DNA from: Epiperipatus broadwayi | Taxonomy: Eukaryota > Onychophora > Udeonychophora > Euonychophora > Peripatidae | DNA length: 64,000 nt | Direction of reading: 5' to 3' | Assembly: GCA_028023455.1 (NCBI GenBank) | Contig: JAQFVV010006623.1 | Span: 1 to 64,000 of the forward strand | Shown here: piece after piece, positions 52,030-64,000 of the stretch | How the letters are laid out: each line of letters begins with the position of its first letter | Position numbering within the stretch: position 1 is the stretch's first letter | Made by a program: the position numbers and the translations under genes | Notes under the pieces: generated by a model | Databases searched by the model: none | Seen by the model: only the letters and a program-made list of their open reading frames with translations | What the model was told of the DNA's origin: nothing

Positions 52030-55000
52030 ATCTGAATGGGCACAAGGGTTTAAGATACCTTGTATCTTAAATAAATGGTTATATTTTATTTTTAAAAAAA
52101 TGAAATAGCCTTAGAATTTTAAATTTTTTTGTTGGAGATTGTTTAAGGCTTAAATATGGATTGCTTATGCAGTTTATTGACCACTTTATAAGTATTTATT
52201 AGTATTATTGTGGTTAATGAGGTATTTAATGTAAGGAAGGGGTGTTGTTTATTAATGGAATTGATACCTCTTGTTGGAAAGATGCAAAGTTATCCTGTGT
52301 TAGTATAATATTATTTGAATGGTTTCAAAATCCTTTATTCATTAATTCTTATCCTTTTGTCAACAGTTAATAGCCATTTCAATTATATTTAGTTAAGATT
52401 GTTTAATATTTAGGTTGTAGTACATGTGTATGCATGTATGACTCTGCATTATATTTCATTTCATTTTCATCTTTAATAACAGCAAACAATAGTATATTCA
52501 CAATAAAAACATTTAAATAACAATAGTTATCTTAAATAGTTTAACAAATATATATTTCTTTCCAATGATTAATAGATAGTTAGATCAATGAATTATTTTA
52601 CAAATTGAATAAATTGTTAATCATTTTTCTTTGATAGTTAATTAATATTCATTTTTCTTTCAAGTTTGTGAAAGCTATTTATTTTATTATTTGTATTTTT
52701 TTTTCTTGTCTTCATTTAGTTTTAAAAATCAAAATGAATTTTTTTAAAAAATAAAAAGATTTGTTTTTGCATATGTAATTAGTCAGTTAGCAAGATGCAT
52801 GGGAGTAACCTTGGGAAAGGCAAATGAACTTTGCTAAAGAGAGTTTTGTTGAACAAAGATCTCCAGTAGAAAATTAGCTCTTTATAATGTAATTGTAGAC
52901 AGTAAACAGTGGTTCATGTATTGTAAAAATTAAAGCCAGTTACTGAAGTCAAATTGACTTTGAAAAGACTTTAGAGTAAAATTTCCAAAGGAGCTTAAGA
53001 ACTTTATTATGGAAAAAATTAATTTAAAAAATGCAATTCTAAGGTTTTAAAAAAAAAGGTACGTTGGTTTGATTAACTCTCTTCGATTTAAACATTTCTG
53101 AATTAATCCCTTTATAACTATTACTCTTTTAAAAATGTATGTTAATAATGTCCAGTCTATATTATTTCATTTAATTGCCTATTTAAATAAGAATGGTTTA
53201 CATAAATATTATTGTTGTATCATTAAGCAATGTATTTTTTTTGATATATATGGAAAACGCATGCAGAACTGTTCTATAGAATATATTTTAATTTCTCACT
53301 ATTTTTCATGTAGTGTTCTTTGTGAAGATTATACATAGACTTAAGGATATGTCTATTTTGATAGATCATACTATGTTTAAGTTCATCATAAGGAGATAAC
53401 AGTATTCATTTATTTGATATTTCTGGAGCTAATACGTATTTTTAAATTAAGGAAATAAAATGTAAGCTACTTCTGTTTAAATTGAATAGAAGGACAGAAA
53501 TGCGGGTAATTTGTGTTCTCTTCATTAAGGACGGAATATAAAATAAAGCATTATTAATTATGGAATTACTAAGGACAATTTAAAGTATTATTAAATGCTA
53601 TTCACAAAAATACTAAGGATAATCACGTATTTAATCCAGAACTGCATGGAGAATGTCTTATATTTTCAGTATAATAAAAGAGAAATTCACTGCTTGTGTA
53701 TGATTTGGTACCTTGAATGGATATGCTATGAACACTGAAAGGTACTGGGCATATTTAAGTTATGCTTATATTTTTTTAAGTTATACTGCAGAAGTGCACT
53801 TTAGTTTAAATTCAGTTTGGAATGTGTCCCATATTATTTCATCAACCTCGAACCGAGCTTTGCAAGTGAACTTTTATTTTAAGTTACAAAACTAATAACT
53901 TTTGTTTCTTTATTTTTTTTTATTGCTTGTCAGAATTAATGTATATGATAGATAGATAGACTTTATTTATTATTATGTCATTTATAATCTGTGTTATTTT
54001 GATTTTCGAGACCGTTTCTGAAGTTTATCTGAATGAGGAGTACATTGGTAAAAATTGGTTGTATTCAAATAAGTTTTATTGTTCTTTTACGAAGTTGAAA
54101 AAAACAAGTATTTTTTTAAAAAATATATTATAAGAGAGGTTTATATTTATTTTGCATACTTTATTTTCTCAACGTGAGAATAATTTTCTTTTTTTTGAAT
54201 CAATGAAACGTATAATAGAAATAGTTTGTTAGATATGAAAGAAAGTTCGTTTGTAATAATTATAAATGTTAAATTTTAAAAAGTAACCTAAAGTTTATTA
54301 AATTACAAGTTATACTTAAATGCAATATTTAATTATCATGTTACCTGCTTAGTGTGTAATTTAGAGTTAATATTATATATACTTTTTATTCGCGGGTGTG
54401 TGTTTGTTTTGCACAATTATAATATTTGTTTGATAAAGTATAGTTTGTGAATAAATTTATGCATAAATTTCGTACACTGTCGTATTCTACTGAGTTGAAC
54501 AGATTGATATGCTATCTGGAGGTATTTGTCTGCCAGTGTGTATTTATAAGGTTCGATATTTAGAGAAGCTATGAGAATAGAAAAAAATCTGACTGTGTTG
54601 TAATGTCTATAGGGATAAAAGATCTTGTTTATTTAATATATGTTAATAAGTTCCATGAGTAGAATTTAGTTTATTTTATATGCGTATGATTAATGATATT
54701 TTTTGAAGTGATATTCTTAGGGCCCTGGTCATAAGGAATTTAATCCCCACCAATAATGTATTTAGAAGTAGATGAGTTATTGTTGAAATATGATTAAATG
54801 ATGTTTAGGAAGTTATGTGACGTTTTTCTTAGATTCTTGGTAATGAGGAATTGTAAAAGTGTTCAGTAAGAGTTATTTGCTCTTTATGTAGATTCCCCTT
54901 ATAACGTATAGTATATATAATCATAAAAATATAGCTTTGTGCTAATTAATATGTGGCTAGATAAATTGTTAGATTAACTCTTGATGTAGTATTAGTGTCA

Positions 55001-56490
55001 TATTTTTATTGATGAATTACGACATTGTTCGAAATAAAATAATTGTATGATATTTTCTTAATGAATGGAGAGTTTATAGAAAAGATTGTTTTACATTATT
55101 GCTGCTTGAACGTGCACACACACGCGTAATATAAATAATATCGCGTATATAAAGTATAGAATTATTGAAATTAAAATGAGAAATAAATGCTTTTGAAATA
55201 TACTACATAGATTTAATAGAAGTATAAAGTATTAAGATTAAAACGGGAAATAAATATTTTAAAATACAGTGTATTTATTTAAATAATGTTACAAATCATC
55301 AAATCATCAGAATAAACATGATTTTGTGCTATAAATGAAAGGTATACATAATTGAAAGTGATTATTAGTCAATTAGAGAAAGTTGCTTTGCTGAAAGCCA
55401 AATATAAGTAATTTGATTTATTTGATTAATCAAGAGTAATATCCTCTCAAAAGTATTTTTTTTGTGCTAATAATATAGCATGTTATTTATTTATTGTCAT
55501 ATAGATGAAACATATAGGCAAAGCCTGTGTTCGAAGTCAAGATATTTAAACTTTGTTATTAATTTGCTTTGATACTAGGGATAATCCCAAACTGATGCTA
55601 AAAATAAAAAATTAAATTATTTGATAATCTAAAAATATGTAAAACAAATAGTCCATTTGTAAATATTATGTTAAACCAAGTTTATTTGTTATAATAAATT
55701 ATTTGTTTAGTTATTTAAAATCTTAAGAACTGTGTCTTGATTTATTTTTGTGTACATTCGTATTTCTATTTCCACAACTCCACATTTCATAAATCTATTA
55801 TAAAACAGATATATTATTTTAGAGTTATAATATTAAATTTGCTAGTGTCTGACAATATTGTGTTTCTTAATCCAAACATTATAAAAGAACATTTGCCACT
55901 TGATAAACGTATTAGAAGGGTTGCCAAGTCAGTATATTTGTTAGATGATGATATGAGATTAAAATTCCCTATCTCTGTCATTATCTTATTATTGAAACAC
56001 AGTAAAATATTTTAGTCAATTTATTTCATTATATTTTATCATACTTTATAATTATAACTTATGGGCCAATGTAGTTTATTTAATTCAACTGTATTTGTTA
56101 AATTCCCTGAGATCTTATTGTTTATTTCTTGATTGGCATTAAGGTAGATGTTTAGATTATAATATGCCAAGTCATAGAATTGTTAAAAGTATAATTATAG
56201 CAAGCTGATATATGTTATACTTGGATGAAGGACGAAATTAAGTTTAAAGTATATTTTTAATAGACTGTACTAAGTAAACATTATGATTCTTTATCATACA
56301 ATTAATTAACAAAGGAATTTACATTATATTGAATATTTTGTAATATTTCTTCTTTTATTCATTTATTATCATATATCTTATGAACTGCCTATAGCCTCCC
56401 ACTGAGCTGAGCTGAACATAAACTTAAATATAGAGTCTCAGTAATAATTTTATTATAACTTTTGTTATATTATTCTATTCATTAATAGAA
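52030..56490. other. AT-rich DNA, no gene seen
   Basis: Open frames at 53135-53338, 53713-53895 and 55737-56015 have no motif, no splice framework and AT-driven composition. The last (92 codons, with NIIKEHLPLDKRIRRVAKSV) is the least biased, but unrecognised. Confidence 0.45.
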
Positions 56491-56494
56491 CTGG

Positions 56495-56547
56495 CGCCTC
56501 GGCATTTCGCTCATGTAATGTATATGAGCGATGTTGGGAGTGTAGGT

Positions 56548-56591
<44 letters not shown>

Positions 56592-56597
56592 GGTATC

Positions 56598-56635
<38 letters not shown>
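56495..56635. repeat. Hairpin followed by two (TA)n blocks
   Basis: tcgctcat and atgagcga (within 56508-56535) pair across about 9 bases. Two TA runs (56552-56588 and 56601-56632) follow, each trailed by aatggtatccca, so the TA plus aatggtatccca unit is duplicated. Confidence 0.7.
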
Positions 56636-56636
<1 letters not shown>

Positions 56637-56738
56637 TGGTATCCCATGTGAGTATTCATAGTTGTAGGATGGAATCCAAAAATGTAAACATAAATGATCT
56701 CTACTTTCAAACTAAATAGTCATGAACAAAAAGATTAT

Positions 56739-57230
56739 AAACATTTGTTTTACTAAAAAAGCATTGATGTATCATTGGGCTCCAGTAACTTTTTCCCATC
56801 TGATAGAAAGAACATGTATCTAAGTGAAACAAAAAAGTCACTACAAGTAGACTGCAGATACTTTTTTGCCTCTTTATCTAGTCTAGACAATATTTTCTAT
56901 TTGTATATTTATGTAAGACCCATATAGGAATTTAATTAATATACAAATTTACGAATATAATAATTAAACAAAAATATTCTACCACTTATTTTACTATGAA
57001 AATGCTGTTGTATCATTGGGCTGCAATAACTTTTTGCCCATCTGACAGAGAACACAAAAAAAGCATGTGCGCATCTCATTGAGACAAAAAATCACTATAT
57101 GTAGATTGCAGATATTTTTTCTTTTTTACTTAGACATTGTATACTATACGTATATTTGTGTAAGACACGTATAGGAATTTAATTAATATACAAATTTAAA
57201 AATGATAATAAACAAAAACATTCATTTTAC
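56739..57230. repeat. 241-bp tandem repeat, two units
   Basis: gtatcattgggct recurs at 56769 and 57010, and taggaatttaattaatatac with aaattt recurs near 56930 and 57173. Units are diverged, suggesting an old satellite-like duplication. A fragment of a third may start at 57215. Confidence 0.8.
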
Positions 57231-57239
57231 ATTGGGGAG

Positions 57240-57570
57240 GGGCTGCAACCTGAAGCCTCTATGGATGGGCTACTTCAATTTTAATTGTTTCTTTTATATC
57301 TTCTTTACATCATACCAACAATTTTTTTTTTTTTAACTATTCATCTTACAATTTAGTCTCCTTCTGGAGCTTTTATAATCTTTTGGGAACTAGTTTATAA
57401 CTTTAACTGGTCATCCCTTTTAACAATATGCCCAACCCACCTCCATTTCTGCCACTTCATTTTTCCAATGATGCCAATGATGTCTGTCTTCGAGTATTTT
57501 TCTTTTGATATCTTCATGTTACTGCTATCATATACCTCTCTATACTTGATTATATGACCTGAAGACTCAG
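57240..57570 (-). pseudogene. LINE reverse-transcriptase C-terminal relic
   Basis: The minus strand reads TDIIGIIGKMKWQKWRWVGH followed by IVKRDDQLKL, then a stop and APEGD. This matches the conserved tail of many non-LTR retrotransposon proteins (KW-x-W-x-GH-[IV]-x-R-x-D-x-x-x). The reading frame has stops, and the preceding catalytic domain is not recognisable in the window. Confidence 0.6.
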
Positions 57571-57769
57571 TATTAATCTTCTGCTAAGAAACAATAGTAA
57601 AAGAGATGATAAAGATTACAATAACTAGTTTTTTTTTAAAAATATCGCTAGAACAGAACGAGAAATGCATCGCATGATCCTAGCTCATACATTTTGTCTA
57701 TTTGGACAGAACCACAATGGATCAGGATTTAATAAGTAATATCATCTAACATCCACTGATTTCTAAAGC

Positions 57770-58490
57770 TTACACAAGATGTAATAAAAGTAGGGAAAAA
57801 TAAAATAATTTGCTAACCCAGAACAGAATTAAGAGGGAAATGAAATGAACTCAATATAAAATTAACCGAGGGAATTAACAATGTAAAAAGGAAAGGTTAC
57901 AATTTTTGAGGGTATATTAAAAAGAAAAATAATATTACTATATTAATATATGCAGAAAGAAGAAAATAGATTAGAAAAGATACTCATAAGGCTAGTTAAA
58001 TTGCTATGTAAATGCTTTTTTCATATAATTTCTAAACACTCTTGTAGCTACTATTAAGTGAAAAAATCAAAAATACTAAAATGTTTATATATATATTTAT
58101 GGAGTTTTATGTAATAAAATTTGGATTTTATTCACTAAAATCTTGTGATAAATTACAGAATATATATAAAATCTACTTTTATTTCAAATCATTGGCTGGA
58201 AACTTGCATTAAATATTGTTTGTAAAGAATATAAATTGGTCGGGATTAAAAATATGAATACAATACTATTGAAAATAGAATAAAAAGTAGATGTCTGAAT
58301 AAAGGATAGGGTGGGAAGCTTACATGTTTGGAACAAAATTTGAAAACCAATATTGATTAATTAATTTTTGATAAATAATGACCGAAGGGGTAAAAATAAA
58401 GATGTCGGATAACTTTATACTTATATTATTAGAAGCATCTGAATTAAAAGTTGAATTCAAAACTTTATAGAATGGGAGATGGGAGATGAA
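57770..58490 (+). repeat. Repeat pair Y-X, second locus
   Basis: Y (about 57770-58030) precedes X (about 58050-58490), the reverse of the order at 41745-42720. Shared landmarks include atgtctgaataaaggatagg (X) and aattaaccgagggaattaac (Y). Confidence 0.55.
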
Positions 58491-61400
58491 TACTTATCAC
58501 TGAGTGAAAAATCAAAGATATTTTTTTGCAAAATCATTTCATTCAAAAGAATATTGTCATTTATTTATTTTTTTTTGGAAATTTTGTATTCAAATCCATA
58601 ATAATAATAGAATATTACTCGCTAGATTGTTTGACGTTCATGCGCTAAAGTCATAGATGACCTTTGAGCCAAAAACTTTGAACCTTAAGTTCTTTTCGCT
58701 ACAGCTCTGCTAAACCGCATAGACTTTCTACCTATGAGTTGATCATAAATCTTAGCTATATCAATCATTTAGCGTGTATATATTTAATATAAATATGTAT
58801 TGAAAATTTTTTTTTAGAAATATATATATATTAAATAAAAAAATTCTGTATTGCTTTTTCTTCGTAATTGTTACTAAGTTATCTGAAATACTTTTAAAAG
58901 ATTGTGTAATTATCCCGAAATACAAATTTACTGCTTTTATTGATTAATTTGCTAACTATTCAAATTTTGCAGAATAATACTAAAAAAAAAATTTTTTTTT
59001 TTTTTTTTGTTTTAGCAAAAAAGTGATAAATCTTTATCAACATTTTTTTAATAGATTAAAAAATCTTTATATTAACAAAATATGTTGCCTGCAGCTTAAT
59101 TTTGCTTTCTTCTTTCTATCTTTTAGTAACCTTAGTTACAGGACATTTGAAGTTAATTGGTTGCAAAATGAATTCTTCTCTGTCGTGTAACCATGTAATC
59201 CGATTTCAAATGGCTTAACCTTCAGTAAGAAGAAAAAGATAACCTTAGTTTAAAAATATTTAGTCTTTTATGGAAGTACTTGCTAGTTTATATATATATA
59301 AAATTAAATAAAGTGTCAATCTAATAAGAAAATGATAGATTAAAAGAAAAGTATAAAATAACAAGGAAATTAATGAAAACGCAAAATTGAAATTTAGAGT
59401 TGGATTATTTTTTTTTTATCCATTCATCTTAAAAGGAATAATAATATTTTAAGGTCATCGTTCTTTCTAGAAAGTATATATGGCATCAAAAACTGAATCA
59501 CAATATACATTATTGTTGAAATAAAATCAGAACCATATATATACAATACTGCAATTGGAATACTATATTTGCGATACTATATTGCAATTTTTATATAAGG
59601 TTTCATTTTATAAATTAATTGATATTCATTAAAAGGAACTAACCTGAAAAAAATAAATCATAATGGTGGTACAATTTTTAAATATTTTAGCAGCACAATA
59701 TAGTAGTTTCTAAACAATAAAACAACCTACTAACATGATTAGCATTTTAGCCCTGGTTTTTTTTTTTATGTAAGCATCTAAGTTCGTTTATAGTGATTTT
59801 TCTTTTTAAAAAAGAGGGGTTATGATAATCAATCAAAGCGTGTGCAAAAATTTACAATAGATTATTCAAGTTTATAGACTCAATATCACTATTTTTAAAA
59901 AAAAAAATTAAAAATGTTTATCTGTACTTTCTGAATCTAAGATTGAAGCATCAGCTCTGATAAAAAGAGCACAACTACTGTTGTATAAAATAATTTTAAA
60001 TATTTTACTATAACTCTAAAATCTTATTAGTCCTTCACTGATGCAATATAAATTTCAAAAGAAAAATACTAAGTTAAAACCCAAAATAATCCAATACCAT
60101 ACAGACTCATCTCCTTTCTTATGATATCTTTTCAAAATGAACTTTTAACCAATCATATTTTCATTTAAGCTTTTTCATTAAAATAGTTTCATTATGAACA
60201 GCAATGTTAATTTTAAACCCTAATAATATCTTACTTACAAAATTGAAATCCTTTAAGATTCCTTGTATTGATATTGAGAAAAAAATTGAAAATACTTTTC
60301 TTTATTACCCTCACTACCTCTTGATTTATTATTATTATCATTATTGACATTAGTACTATTTTTAAATACTCAAAAGAGTATCCATCAATTATAGAAACAG
60401 CCAAATGTTGTAAAAGAGGTTGTTTTAAACAATGTTTTCTAAGTCTGTTCACATTCATTGTGGAAATAATAATATAAATACTAAATATAAATACCCAGGT
60501 TTTGAATTCATTTGATGAGTAAAACCTCTGTCTATATTCAAGTTGCAAGTTATTTGTTATTGCTGTATTGTTCATGTAATTTGTTCACATCTATAGATTC
60601 CCAGATAGTTAAATCTGGCCTTTTTATACTATACACAAATAATATTTGAATTAATATTATTGTGCATGTAAGTAAATGATAGTAATGTAGTTATGCAAAT
60701 ACCAAATATACATTATCACAATTAATACCAGAGGGATGAAGACCAAGCTAATATCAAGCTAAGGTAGTGGCAACAATTAGATAAAATAAAATGAAATAAA
60801 AAACATAGAGAAAAAAGAAAAAAGTTACTTAAAATCAGTGCTTAAGCTTTGATAATACTGTATCATGTCATGCAAAGAATGGATATGGCTCATACACCAT
60901 TATCAATAGCAATATTACATAACCTTTTAATAAGCTTACTCATCTGCTTTTAAAAACATATGATGATTTTAGAGTAGAATAAAGATAACTTCTCTTTTTG
61001 ATTATTTTCAATTAATCTGTTATTTTACTATTTACCAACTAGGGATCTTGTTGATATCTGAATTCATTGTTTAAAATGTATATAATTTAAATAATTAATA
61101 TATTTAGAAATATAATTAAATAAACTTGGTTAGAAGTCAGATGCAGTCACAGAGTTTAAAATAGTTATTTGCCAGTCATCTTGTATAATATGGTAGTTGA
61201 ACAATTAATGTCTTCAGTATTGCAATTGAACCTTATATCTGACCATGTTTGTTTGCAATAGATATGTATATATGTTGTATTTTTTGCTGAATGATAGATT
61301 GACAAAAGTAAGTACTATGACAAAGCAATAATATAGTTTGCCTCCCAACACAATTTAGTATAGTATCTTAATACTTAGATCTACATCTTAATTTTAATAA

Positions 61401-62867
61401 GTTCTTTACATTATTAAAATACATACACGCTATATATATATATGGAAGAACATTTTTCTAAATATAAATGTAAAAAAATTATTAAATATTTTCATCTGCA
61501 ACCTGATTAAATTATAAAAAAGAATAAATATATATTCAAACATAATTAATTCATTTAAACCTTCATTATTCGCTTCAATAGATTACCATTTTTTAATATA
61601 AAATTCAAGTAAAGTGTAAATTTATTTTATATTATGCAACATTTTGTTAATTAATATATAATTTTAAGAAATGTTATTTTTAATATATATATAAAATTGT
61701 AAAGCAATTGCATTCGAGACACAAGTTTTCTTACATAACTAAATTACAAAATTTATAAGGTTTAATTTTAAAATATAATTATAATAAAAGAGGTATATCA
61801 ATTTTGAGATTAGAAACAAAACATTATATAAATACAATAGTGAATGAAAATTGAGATTAGAAACAAATATATGAATACAGTAGTAAATGAATATAATAAT
61901 GCATGATTCTTAAAGAAGTAGGATACTACAAAGTCATCAGTGAATTCTTCATAATCATTTGCCAATGCCTTTATATAATTTTTTCTAAAACTTGGACAAT
62001 TTGTTTCTAAGAAACTGATGCAGTACATACTTCTATCTGCAAGTCAAACCACCCTCACACAAACAATAATAATAATTGCAATGTTATAAATGATTTGAAA
62101 AGAACTTTGCTCTGAACCAATTAGAATACTATATCATCAATTTGGAAAACATGATCTGTTCTAACTCAAAGTATGTCTCTATTCCATTAACAATACATTT
62201 TCTTGCTATTTTGAAAATTTAGTTATGAAAATATTTAGAAATTTTTAATGACTATATAATATCTATGGTGAACTCATATGTGAATGGATGATTACTATTG
62301 TTTATAAACAAAAAGCATTTTTTAATTTATTATATAGCTAGTGAGAAGTCATTGTGGATCTACTTATCATGCTCAAAACCTAGATTTTGTTTTAAAAAAA
62401 ACTGAGAATTCCCTGGAAAGCTTAGATTTTTTTAGGTAGGTGATGCATCTTTCAACTCAGTTGTCTAATTGTTTGCTAGCAAATGGAAATGTCTATTTTA
62501 GCTAGAGAATAAAATTTCTAAACTCTTATCTTTCTGCCATAGTTGACCAGCCTAATAAATATGTCTTTTCTTTCATTTTTTTTTTTGGGGGGGGGGATAA
62601 AGAGTATTAATTCTTGGAGAACCTTTTATAAAATGTTGTGCTTTTTACTTATAGAAAACTTTACCACAAAGTTAAATAAGGTTTAAAATCAAAGTGATAG
62701 GAAGAACATGTTAGTTCTATCAATGGCTCTGCCTTTTTCTACTTAGAATCTCTAGTTCTATAGCCAGTCTCACTTATTACTAGGCTAACTGCTCAAAATA
62801 GAAAGTAGTTTTGACATTTCTGTTATTATTAATATAAACATGATCTTATAAAATATGACATTCTATG
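58491..62867. other. AT-rich DNA, no gene seen
   Basis: The longest frame (60231-60575, minus, 114 codons) is rich in I, N, K and L without motif or partner copy; I do not call it a gene. A 72-codon frame at 61810-62028 (minus) is equally unremarkable. Confidence 0.5.
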
Positions 62868-62973
62868 AAAGAAAATTTTATTTATTTATTTAACATATAT
62901 ATATATGTAACCCAGTGTTAAAGAAAATTTTATTTATTTATTTAACATATATATATATTGTAACCCAGTGTTT
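62868..62973. repeat. Tandem duplication, 52 bp x 2
   Basis: aaagaaaattttatttattt begins at 62868 and 62920; each unit includes (TA)n and gtaacccagtgtt. The copies differ only by one or two bases in the TA tract. Confidence 0.9.
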
Positions 62974-64000
62974 TTGGCATTTGGTTGCATTTAGCATTAT
63001 TTCTGCATGAAATCAATGTTATGTTATGCTTTAGAAAAATAAAAAATAAAATAAAAATAATAATATTTGGTTAATAAAGTGTGCTATCCCTTTGCCTAGA
63101 CATGGTTTGTGTGAATAAACAATATGTTCCCAATGCAATATCATGCTTTTAAAATGACATGAATAATCTAAGTAAGATATTGTTATAAGAGCAAATTAAT
63201 ATAATTTAAAACAAATGTAATAAACTGTAGTTAGTTCTTAAATGGTTACAGAAAGAAGAAAAAACCATAAATGTCAATTAAGTAATTTTAAGATCATCTT
63301 GTTTTAAGGAAAAGTAACTTCTGATGAATTTGTTTGAAGAAAATAATTATTGTGTAATTATAATCACCAATAATTATTGTTGGTTTGAATGTATTTATTA
63401 TTTTCATTATTAAATTGTTTTGTAATACATTTTAAATAATATTGAAAACCATATGATTCTAATAAGTTATTTTTTTATGTTATAATCAAATGATTTTTTT
63501 TTTTTTGGTAGAGATCGCTAGAGTTAAGAGAATGACCAATAAATACTCAAGTCAATTATTTTTATATAGTCTGCTTCTGTATTTCAGAGATAACATTTAT
63601 AACATTATTATTTTTTAATTTTTGTAAAAATAAATTTATAATGTAATGGAAATTCTATCTACAATGTTTGGCTAAACAGTTTTGGTAAGACATTCGGAAC
63701 CTCTATGCTATATTTACATTTAAAAGTTTCTGCATTAATAATTATCATGTGGTAAAAGTTGGATTTTTTTTAACAAAACTAAAAAATGAAGAAATTAACT
63801 AACAGCATTAATCAAATTCTTGTTTTATTTAAATTAAGGAAAACAAATATTTTCCAAGTGGGAATTAATAATTTAATGACTTATTATTCTTTATTAATAT
63901 TTTCTTGGTATAAGAAAAAAATAAGTAAATGGAATATTTAAAAAAAAGAAGAAAAAATTGGAAACTTTTCCTGCACTTTTTAAAAATAGATCATCTGCTT
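62974..64000. other. AT-rich DNA to window end
   Basis: No gene or repeat recognised. Confidence 0.55.

Noticed and set aside
60231-60575. 114-codon minus-strand frame as a host gene
   Set aside because: AT-driven composition, no motif, no splice framework and no second copy; a frame of this length can arise by chance in this much sequence.
62587-62596. Run of ten G after a T run
   Set aside because: Unusual in AT-rich DNA but alone not interpretable; may be a sequencing or slippage product.

Overview
The window looks like eukaryotic, most likely invertebrate animal, DNA. It is extremely AT-rich, full of (TA)n and (TTA)n microsatellites, has no operons or long host ORFs, and is packed with retroelement relics: Penelope-like elements (PLEs) with GIY-YIG endonuclease, LTR retrotransposons, a LINE tail and unclassified repeats. 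I cannot name the species. No complete host gene is visible; the window could be intergenic or the inside of a very large intron. Three short islands (about 22.47-22.63 kb, 27.84-28.21 kb, 30.45-30.67 kb) are compositionally unlike the background and might be exons or regulatory DNA. || Layout. 1-7704: a minus-strand LTR retrotransposon (LTR1) with very long LTRs (2741 bp for the complete copy), an exact tRNA-Lys-type primer binding site, and only about 2.4 kb inside, holding one intact 258-codon ORF with internal amino-acid repeats and no visible pol. It seems non-autonomous. 7705-11867: featureless AT-rich DNA. 11868-16270: two decayed PLE copies head-to-head, forming a roughly 2 kb-armed inverted repeat. 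16271-30700: AT-rich DNA with a candidate exon, a perfect 66-bp palindrome, a tandem duplication, a long (TA)n, and a cluster of variants of the palindrome TCACTTGCAAGTGA. 30698-32729: copy A (minus) of an unclassified roughly 2 kb LTR-like repeat. 33122-33259: (TTA)n. 36457-36688: a foldback whose arms differ only by transitions. 37830-39140: a third PLE copy whose coding end runs into a 113-bp (TA)n. 41.7-52.0 kb: a nest of insertions, with tandem-repeat family Z interrupted by copy B (plus) of the 2 kb repeat and then by a second minus-strand LTR element (LTR2, 45557-51229). 56.7-58.5 kb: a 241-bp tandem repeat, a LINE reverse-transcriptase C-terminal relic and a permuted repeat pair. 58.5-64 kb: mostly featureless AT-rich DNA. 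|| How the parts relate. Several insertions abut (TA)n tracts (LTR2, repeats A/B, PLE3), so TA microsatellites appear to be insertion hot spots or safe harbours here. Differences between the paired LTRs are enriched for CG versus TG/CA, as expected if the host methylates its transposons. All family calls come from reading motifs by eye; no database search was possible.
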